Positions 1 through 3,637 of a DNA stretch of 8,238 nucleotides are shown piece by piece (the first letter of the stretch is position 1; each line of letters opens with the position of its first letter). The notes under the pieces are model-generated. The model saw only the letters and a program-made list of their open reading frames with translations, searched no databases and was not told where the DNA came from. This DNA is from an uncultured Eubacteriales bacterium (GTDB taxonomy: Bacteria > Bacillota > Clostridia > Oscillospirales > Oscillospiraceae), in the NCBI GenBank assembly GCA_900549885.1, contig URQA01000109.1, forward strand, positions 1 to 8,238, given 5' to 3'. The position numbers and the translations under genes were made by a program.

Positions 1-170
1 GTAGCTGCCTTGACGGCGGCCACGTCGCCGCGAACGAACGTGGTAACGATGCCGGCGCCAACGTTGACCTTGCCCACCAGGCGGACGTCGGCCGCCTTGA
101 CCATAGCGTCGCTAGCCTCGACAACGCCCACGGCGCCGTAGGTCTCGACCATTCCCAATGCCTCGTTCAT
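1..170 (-). CDS. BMC-H bacterial microcompartment shell protein, 5' part only (EutM/PduA type)
   Basis: Fifty-six codons are visible before the gene leaves the window on the left. The protein begins MNEALGMVETYGAVGVVEAS, continues with a DAMVKAA helix, and later has VGAGIVTTFVRGDVAAVKAA. This is the standard BMC (Pfam00936) fold order: first strand, alpha helix with the conserved D-x-M-x-K-A, then the pore loop, where family members have G-S-G or G-G-G and here G-A-G, and then V-R-G-D-V-x-A-V. Such proteins form cyclic hexamers that tile the microcompartment facets, and small metabolites pass through the central pore. The start at 170 is supported by GAGGAGGAA a few bases upstream. A full family member has roughly 90-100 residues, so about half is missing here. 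The gene lies 54 bp downstream of the GRE-like gene on the same strand and is presumably in the same operon. Which pathway the compartment serves cannot be decided from this window. Confidence 0.93.
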   Translation of the reverse strand, partial: MNEALGMVETYGAVGVVEASDAMVKAADVRLVGKVNVGAGIVTTFVRGDVAAVKAA

Positions 171-187
171 CTTTGTTCCTCCTCAGT

Positions 188-204
188 GCGCCTCATGAAG
201 GCGC
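188..204 (-). promoter_or_regulatory. Intercistronic hairpin upstream of the shell gene
   Basis: The 54-bp gap between the two minus-strand genes contains a perfect 6-bp inverted repeat, GCGCCT/AGGCGC, with a 5-nt loop. It sits just before the shell-gene Shine-Dalgarno sequence. No T-run follows, so it is unlikely to be a terminator. It could be an mRNA stabiliser or processing site that raises shell-protein yield relative to the upstream gene, but that is inference. Confidence 0.35.
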
Positions 205-224
205 GTAGGTGCTGTATGTCGGCG

Positions 225-674
225 TTAGACGCCCTTGAATGCGTTAACGAGCTCTTCGACCATGCGCTTTAGCTCTTCTGCGTCGATGACGTCGGACTTG
301 CGCTCGCCGTCGGATACCGGAGCGGACGCGTTGGGGGCGCAGCAGCCGCAGCCGGCGGAATAGGTGATGCCGGACACGCCCTTGGGCTCGCTGGGAGCAG
401 CAGCGGATACGGGTGCGCAAGCGCCGTGCTTCTTGGCGAGCTCGGGGTGGTACTTAGCGAAGAGCTCGTCATGGGCGACCAGCTCGTCGGGCTCGATGCG
501 AATGGTCATCTGGTCCAGCAGGTCGGCAAAGGCCCGGGCCCGGCGGATGGGGGCTCTCTCCCCCTCGGTGGCCTGGAAGGAGCGGGTGAGGATGGCGCAC
601 CGCTCCACACACACGGCGGGGCGGGCGAGCATACGCTGCCGCATACGGCGGATGCGGCTGGTGTCATAGGTCAT
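225..674 (-). CDS. Small protein: glycyl radical enzyme N-terminal-like segment plus encapsulation-peptide-like tail (149 aa)
   Basis: Three parts are visible. Residues ~6-65 (RIRRMRQRM, then P-A-V-C-V-E-R-C, T-R-S-F-x-x-T-E-G, I-R-R-A-R-A-F-A, I-x-P-D-E-L-V) follow the pattern at the start of GREs of the PFL/diol-dehydratase/choline-lyase group. There, R-x-x-R, E-R-A, T-E-G, R-R-A-x-A-F and D-E-L-I-V-G recur. Residues ~84-128 are an Ala/Pro/Ser/Gly linker with cysteines at 86, 109, 111 and 112, including CGCC. Residues ~129-148 (IDAEELKRMVEELVNAFKG) make a short amphipathic helix like the peptides that target cargo to microcompartment shells. A GRE has roughly 800 residues, and neither the catalytic Cys nor the Gly-radical loop is present, so this is not an enzyme. 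GGAGG stands 8 nt before the ATG at 674. It lies upstream of a shell gene in the same orientation. It may be a docking or recruitment protein for a GRE, or a domain left by gene rearrangement. The coding assignment is firm; the function is inferred. Confidence 0.75.
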   Translation of the reverse strand: MTYDTSRIRRMRQRMLARPAVCVERCAILTRSFQATEGERAPIRRARAFADLLDQMTIRIEPDELVAHDELFAKYHPELAKKHGACAPVSAAAPSEPKGVSGITYSAGCGCCAPNASAPVSDGERKSDVIDAEELKRMVEELVNAFKGV

Positions 675-749
675 GACGGCGGCCTCCTTTCGTCCCCTTT
701 ATCTTACCGCCTGGGCGGGCGGCTGGCAAATGATTTCTTTTGAAAGATC

Positions 750-778
750 GTTATAGACAAAAGTCTATGATGTGATAA
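750..778 (-). promoter_or_regulatory. Candidate promoter for the minus-strand microcompartment operon
   Basis: On the minus strand, TTATCA (773-778, 4/6 match to the -35 consensus) and TATAAC (750-755, 5/6 match to the -10) are separated by exactly 17 bp. The transcript would have a leader of about 70 nt before the ATG at 674. The inverted repeat at 753-768 overlaps the -10 and the spacer, as expected for a regulator-controlled promoter. Motif match only. Confidence 0.5.
753..768. promoter_or_regulatory. Perfect inverted repeat in the divergent promoter region, likely LysR-type regulator site
   Basis: ATAGAC-AAAA-GTCTAT is a perfect 6-bp palindrome with a 4-bp spacer. It is the only obvious dyad of this quality between the divergent regulator and microcompartment genes. 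LysR-type regulators usually bind AT-rich interrupted dyads in such gaps and often regulate both sides. Here the dyad overlaps the minus-strand -10 and the plus-strand -35 candidate, which suits repression of its own gene combined with control of the operon. Binding is inferred. Confidence 0.55.
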
Positions 779-781
779 ACT
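754..781 (+). promoter_or_regulatory. Candidate promoter of the LysR-type regulator gene
   Basis: TAGACA (754-759, 5/6 match to TTGACA) and TAAACT (776-781, 4/6 match to TATAAT) are separated by 16 bp, ending about 21 bp before the ATG at 803. The -35 hexamer lies within the left arm of the inverted repeat, so a bound regulator would occlude it. The -10 is weak. Confidence 0.4.
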
Positions 782-802
782 AGGTTCAAAGGGGGATGTG
801 CT

Positions 803-1723
803 ATGACGGACTTACAGATTCAATATTTTTTGAAGGTGGCGCAGCACCTGAGCTATACCGCCGCAGCCAGGGAGCTGTTTGTCAGCCAGCCGTCCCTGTC
901 TAAGCAGGTGGCAGCCCTGGAACGGGAGCTGGGCGTGGCCCTGTTCGACCGCAGCCGGAGAAACCGCATCGCTTTAACGCCGGCGGGACATCTGTTCCAG
1001 CAGAGCTTTCAGAAAAGCGTTCAGAACTTTCAGGACACTTTGGAGCAGGTGCGTCTGGGGCAGAAGGATCAGGCTTTGGAGCTACGGGTGGGGGTGGCTG
1101 CTGGGTGGGACTGGGGAGGCTTGACCGCAGCCTGCGGACAGGCACTCCTGGAATCATGGCCCCAGGCGCGGATTCTGTGGACGGCGCACACCTTCCGCTA
1201 TCTTCACAGCGCTCTGGCGGACGGGGCGCTGGATGTTATCTTTTGTCCTCAGACCGGGCTGGAAGGGGTGGATGGATTGGAGGTCGCCCGGGTGGCCCAG
1301 GCGGAAGCCACGGTATACTATGGAGAAGCCCACCCTCTGGCGCGTCGGCTGGAGGACCTGCGGGGAGAACCGCTGTATGTACTGCCCCCGGAGGAGGCGC
1401 CCCTGTCCACCGATATCAACCGGGGGTATTTCGCCACCCGGCTGGTGCTGCCGGAGGTGGTGGTACTGCCCAATCGGGAGAGCATTTTGCTGGCCCTGTC
1501 CAGTGGGAAGGGCTTCGCGGTGTTTGACAGCATGATGACCCTTCGACGTAACCCCGCCTATCGGACTCTGGGCTTGGGGCTGCCCATTCCCATCTGCGGG
1601 GTGTGGAAGGCGCGGACGCCCTCCCCTCTCATCAAGCCCGTGGTCCAGTGGCTGGCCGGAGCTCTTGGGCAGTGGGAGGGCGGATGGGAGCATCAGGGCA
1701 GCGAAATGCCAACTCCTTATTGA
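803..1723 (+). CDS. LysR-family transcriptional regulator (306 aa)
   Basis: The N-terminal ~60 residues are a typical LysR winged helix-turn-helix: F-L-K-V-A-x-x-L-S-Y-T-A-A-A-R-E-L, then V-S-Q-P-S-L-S-K-Q-V, then L-E-R-E-L-G-V-A-L-F-D-R-S, and L-T-P-A-G at ~59-63. A linker helix follows (residues ~64-90). The remainder, from about L-R-V-G-V-A-A-G to the end, has the length of a two-lobed periplasmic-binding-protein-like effector domain. At 306 residues it is normal size and appears intact. AAGGGGG lies about 7 nt before the ATG. It is divergent from the microcompartment genes, with a dyad between them, so it most likely controls that operon in response to a small molecule from the pathway. 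The effector is not identifiable from sequence. The stop codon overlaps a candidate promoter for the next gene. Confidence 0.95.
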   Translation: MTDLQIQYFLKVAQHLSYTAAARELFVSQPSLSKQVAALERELGVALFDRSRRNRIALTPAGHLFQQSFQKSVQNFQDTLEQVRLGQKDQALELRVGVAAGWDWGGLTAACGQALLESWPQARILWTAHTFRYLHSALADGALDVIFCPQTGLEGVDGLEVARVAQAEATVYYGEAHPLARRLEDLRGEPLYVLPPEEAPLSTDINRGYFATRLVLPEVVVLPNRESILLALSSGKGFAVFDSMMTLRRNPAYRTLGLGLPIPICGVWKARTPSPLIKPVVQWLAGALGQWEGGWEHQGSEMPTPY

Positions 1724-1748
1724 TTTCCCATAGGAAACAGATTACAAT
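1720..1748 (+). promoter_or_regulatory. Candidate promoter of the decayed sensor kinase gene
   Basis: TTGATT (1720-1725, 4/6 match to the -35) and TACAAT (1743-1748, 5/6 match to the -10) have a 17-bp spacer, and an AT-rich stretch follows down to ~1768. The -35 overlaps the LysR stop codon. The start codon at 1785 and its GGAGGTGA site lie 36 nt downstream. The surviving promoter suggests the remnants may still be transcribed. Confidence 0.5.
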
Positions 1749-1784
1749 TAAAATATCATACTTCATAATGCCGGAGGTGAGAAC

Positions 1785-2654
1785 ATGCTTTGGGCGGTCA
1801 GTCATTGCTGTTCCACAGCCGCAGCATGGGCGGTGGGATGTTCCTTTATCCGAGCAAAACGCCTTCAGGCAGCCATTGTCCTGCTTCCGGCGGCCTTATT
1901 GTGTGGGATCGTGGCTTATGCGATGGATCGGATGAGCCTGCTCCGATGGTGCGGACTGGCCGAATTAGCGCTGTTTTTACTGGCGGCTGGGGCGGTTTGG
2001 CTGGGGAGAGGGAGAGCCGACAAAGATATCTAGCTGGCTTTGTTGCTGGCTCAGGGGTCAAAAGTCCTGCTGGACCTAATTGGAGACAGCGCCCTCACAG
2101 CGATAGGAACGGCCGGACTGAGCGTTTCCCTTGTTGCGCCTGGAATGTGGGTTGGCATTTGTGCCGCGCTCTCTCGGTATTTTCCAGATCAGAATTGGCG
2201 GGAAGCTGTTCGGTGCGGCTATGCGTCCATGGGGCAAACTAAGCTGAACGCACGGCAGGTGGACGGCCTTACGGCTGTACTTTGCCTGCTGCTTACGGCT
2301 GTATGCTGGGCGAACGGGGTAGAGGGCGGTTTGGCCGTGGCGGGCTGGTGGCTTGTGGGCGGCTGCCTATACTGGGGCGGAGTGATGCTGGCCGCACTTC
2401 TCATCGCGTTTCAGAAGGAGCGCGGGACGGTGCTGGCGGAGCAGCAATACCGGCAGGAAATGCAGAGTTTTCTAAATGTGATCCGCTCCCAGCGGCACGA
2501 CTACAACTTCCATGTGCAGACCATCGCAGGGCTGATTCAGGAGGGAAAGATGGATGAGTGCCGGCAGTATGTCAGCGCCCTGGAGCAGGATTCCATCCGA
2601 ATGAATGCGGTTTTGCCCGTCCAAGATCCGGCGATTGCCGCCATGATCCACAAT
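1785..2654 (+). pseudogene. Sensor histidine kinase remnant (AgrC/Spo0B-like), amber stop and lost ATPase domain
   Basis: The ATG at 1785 follows GGAGGTGA. The same frame runs from there to ~2654, interrupted only by TAG at 2031-2033. Before the stop lie 82 hydrophobic residues. After it the frame continues L-A-L-L-L-A-Q-G-S-K-V with more membrane segments (e.g. L-T-A-V-L-C-L-L-L-T-A-V-C-W and W-W-L-V-G-G-C-L-Y-W-G-G-V-M-L-A-A-L-L-I). Then comes a cytoplasmic helix ending in an H-box, R-S-Q-R-H-D-Y-N-F-H (phospho-acceptor His at ~238), with the L-I-Q-E-G-K-x-D-E-C-R-Q-Y-V-S-A-L-E typical of peptide-sensing Spo0B/AgrC-class kinases. Homology ends at A-A-M-I-H-N; the GHKL ATPase with N, G1 and G2 boxes is absent. 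The remaining ~60 codons in this frame, to 2837, are Arg/Gly-rich and look like out-of-frame sequence. The amber and the missing domain make it nonfunctional, though short membrane fragments could still be translated. Confidence 0.8.
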
Positions 2655-2655
2655 G

Positions 2656-2742
2656 ACAGACGGGACCCAGGTGCCGGTAAGCCGGGGGAAATATGGGGCG
2701 CTTCGAGAACACCTGGCAGCGGAGGGCATCCAGTTTGTCTAG
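2656..2742 (+). pseudogene. C-terminal stub of a LytTR-type response regulator
   Basis: Directly after the kinase homology ends, a different frame (+1 relative to the kinase) reads T-D-G-T-Q-V-P-V-S-R-G-K-Y, then A-L-R-E-H-L-A-A-E-G-I-Q-F-V, and stops at TAG 2740-2742. D-G-T-x-x-P-V-S-R-x-x-Y is the usual end of LytTR DNA-binding domains, where the last strands and helix occur. The receiver domain and most of the LytTR domain are missing. LytTR regulators are the usual partners of AgrC-like kinases and are normally adjacent, so the simplest explanation is one deletion removing the kinase 3' end and the regulator 5' end. The segment is short, so the family call rests on one motif. Confidence 0.6.
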
Positions 2743-2839
2743 GCCAAATGCGCCGGGGAAACACCCAAATGGGACGGCGTAAGGCCCAAATAGACCAAAG
2801 GCCTTGCAGGACGTACTTTCGCACGTTAAACTCATGAAA

Positions 2840-2903
2840 AGGAGCATCGCAAAGGGGCGGGCAGATCCGCTGCGAGACCTTTGCGGTGCTCCTGTTTGAT
2901 TTT
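2840..2903 (+). terminator. Long stem-loop with T-rich tail after the regulator stub
   Basis: A 16-bp stem pairs 2840-2855 with 2878-2893 (AGGAGCATCGCAAAGG against CCTTTGCGGTGCTCCT), with one G-U pair. A nested GCGG/CCGC stem lies at 2857-2860/2867-2870. The tail is GTTTGATTTT. It probably ended the former kinase-regulator transcript. The interrupted T-run makes it weaker than the terminator at 3498. Confidence 0.6.
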
Positions 2904-2927
2904 CAAGAGAGAGGCAAGGTGGAAGGG

Positions 2928-3490
2928 ATGGAAAAACGAGGCCAAAAAAGCAAAAGGCGGATCGGAGCGGCGACTGGCGTCAGTTTTGGGGCTTTTTCCG
3001 GAAGGTAAAGCTAAGCTGGCTCTGGATTTTGTTATCCTTGGTGATCAGCGTCGCCTACTACTATGTGGTGACCAAAATCCCAGGGTCTACAGCGGCGCTG
3101 TATTCTGGGGAGTTCACGACGGCGGCCATCATGGGGCTGGTAATCAACTATGCCGGCACACTGGTGCTGTCCCTGGCGGTGTCCATCACCCAGCTGTTCG
3201 CCCAAGCCCGGTCGGTGCGCTCCGTGCGCAACAGCGTGTGGAAGCGTATGATGGGCATTCAGAGCAGCTACTATAACGATAATGAACCGGAGCGGCTGCT
3301 CAGCGCGGTGACCAGTGACGCGGAGAATACCGTCAGTTCCCTGATTACGGTGATCGTCACGGTGCCCTCGCTGCTTATGTACTTATCCCTATATTTTATG
3401 ATGGACGGGGAGATAAAAAAAGAACTGTCAGGCTCTCAGCCCAGAGATGTGCTGGAAGAGGCGATCTCCCAAGTCATGTTTGGAGAATGA
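2928..3490 (+). pseudogene. ABC exporter membrane-domain remnant, frameshifted and internally truncated
   Basis: The ATG at 2928 (M-E-K-R-G-Q-K) has AAGGTGG upstream, but its frame stops at 3006-3008. One extra A in the A6 run at 2944-2949 would join it to the frame reading D-W-R-Q-F-W-G-F-F-R-K-V-K-L-S-W. That frame continues with membrane segments around 3014-3070, 3122-3180 and 3335-3400. Between them, S-V-R-N-S-V-W-K-R-M-M-G-I-Q and Y-Y-N-D-N-E-P-E-R-L-L-S-A-V-T-S-D match the coupling-helix region of ABC exporters, where F-D-x-x-x-x-G-x-L-x-x-R-x-x-x-D is typical. After Y-L-S-L-Y-F (~3397) the sequence jumps to M-M-D-G-E-I-K-K-E-L-S-G, which resembles the end of an ATP-binding domain, and it stops 28 codons after that motif begins. 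A half exporter has ~550-600 residues; Walker A, Walker B and the ABC signature are all absent. A read from TTG 3029 (153 aa) is possible but would not transport. Confidence 0.72.
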
Positions 3491-3497
3491 GGCGGAG

Positions 3498-3533
3498 AAC
3501 GGGAGGGACATATGGCGGTCCCTCCCGTTTTTT
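3498..3533 (+). terminator. Strong rho-independent terminator
   Basis: A perfect 12-bp stem pairs AACGGGAGGGAC (3498-3509) with GTCCCTCCCGTT (3518-3529) around an 8-nt loop, followed by a run of six T. It lies just after the ABC remnant and should insulate the peptidase operon, so that operon needs its own promoter. Confidence 0.9.
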
Positions 3534-3534
3534 C

Positions 3535-3631
3535 GGAGGAAGAACCTATGGCCTTTCCTCCTGCCTTGTGATAAACTACCGGGGAAGATACAAAACCCTC
3601 TGCCGGGCCGGCGGCAGGAGAAAACAGGAGG
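3535..3631 (+). promoter_or_regulatory. Peptidase leader with mutually exclusive pairings around the ribosome binding site
   Basis: TTCCTCC at 3555-3561 can pair with GGAGGAA at 3535-3541. The overlapping CCTCCTG (3557-3563) is a perfect 7-base complement of the peptidase Shine-Dalgarno CAGGAGG (3625-3631), and CTCCTGCC (3558-3565) is complementary to GGCAGGAG (3613-3620). A separate stem CTGCCG/CGGCAG surrounds ~3600-3617. On a transcript starting upstream of 3535 this could form a sequestor/antisequestor pair. If transcription starts at the candidate promoter at 3566-3594, the switch would be absent. No known riboswitch class is recognised. Confidence 0.3.
3566..3594 (+). promoter_or_regulatory. 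Weak candidate promoter for the peptidase operon
   Basis: TTGTGA (3566-3571) and TACAAA (3589-3594) are separated by 17 bp, each matching consensus at 4/6. It is placed between a strong terminator and the peptidase ATG at 3638, where a promoter is needed. No better pair was seen in this gap. Confidence 0.35.
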
Positions 3632-3637
3632 CGAAAT

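Noticed and set aside
1154..1693. 179-residue minus-strand open frame inside the LysR gene
   Set aside because: Antisense shadow of a convincing regulator; low-complexity Gln/Pro/Gly composition.
2031..2033. TAG as a pyrrolysine or readthrough codon
   Set aside because: The same gene has also lost its catalytic domain, so a decay lesion is simpler; no Pyl gene is in the window.
2944..2950. Functional dnaX-like programmed -1 frameshift
   Set aside because: The product would still lack the ATPase domain, and I see no convincing stimulatory stem just downstream, so a lesion or read error is more likely.
2881..3276. 131-residue plus-strand frame over the ABC remnant
   Set aside because: The overlapping frame carries the ABC exporter membrane-domain pattern; this one is Gly/His/Arg-rich with no recognisable motif.
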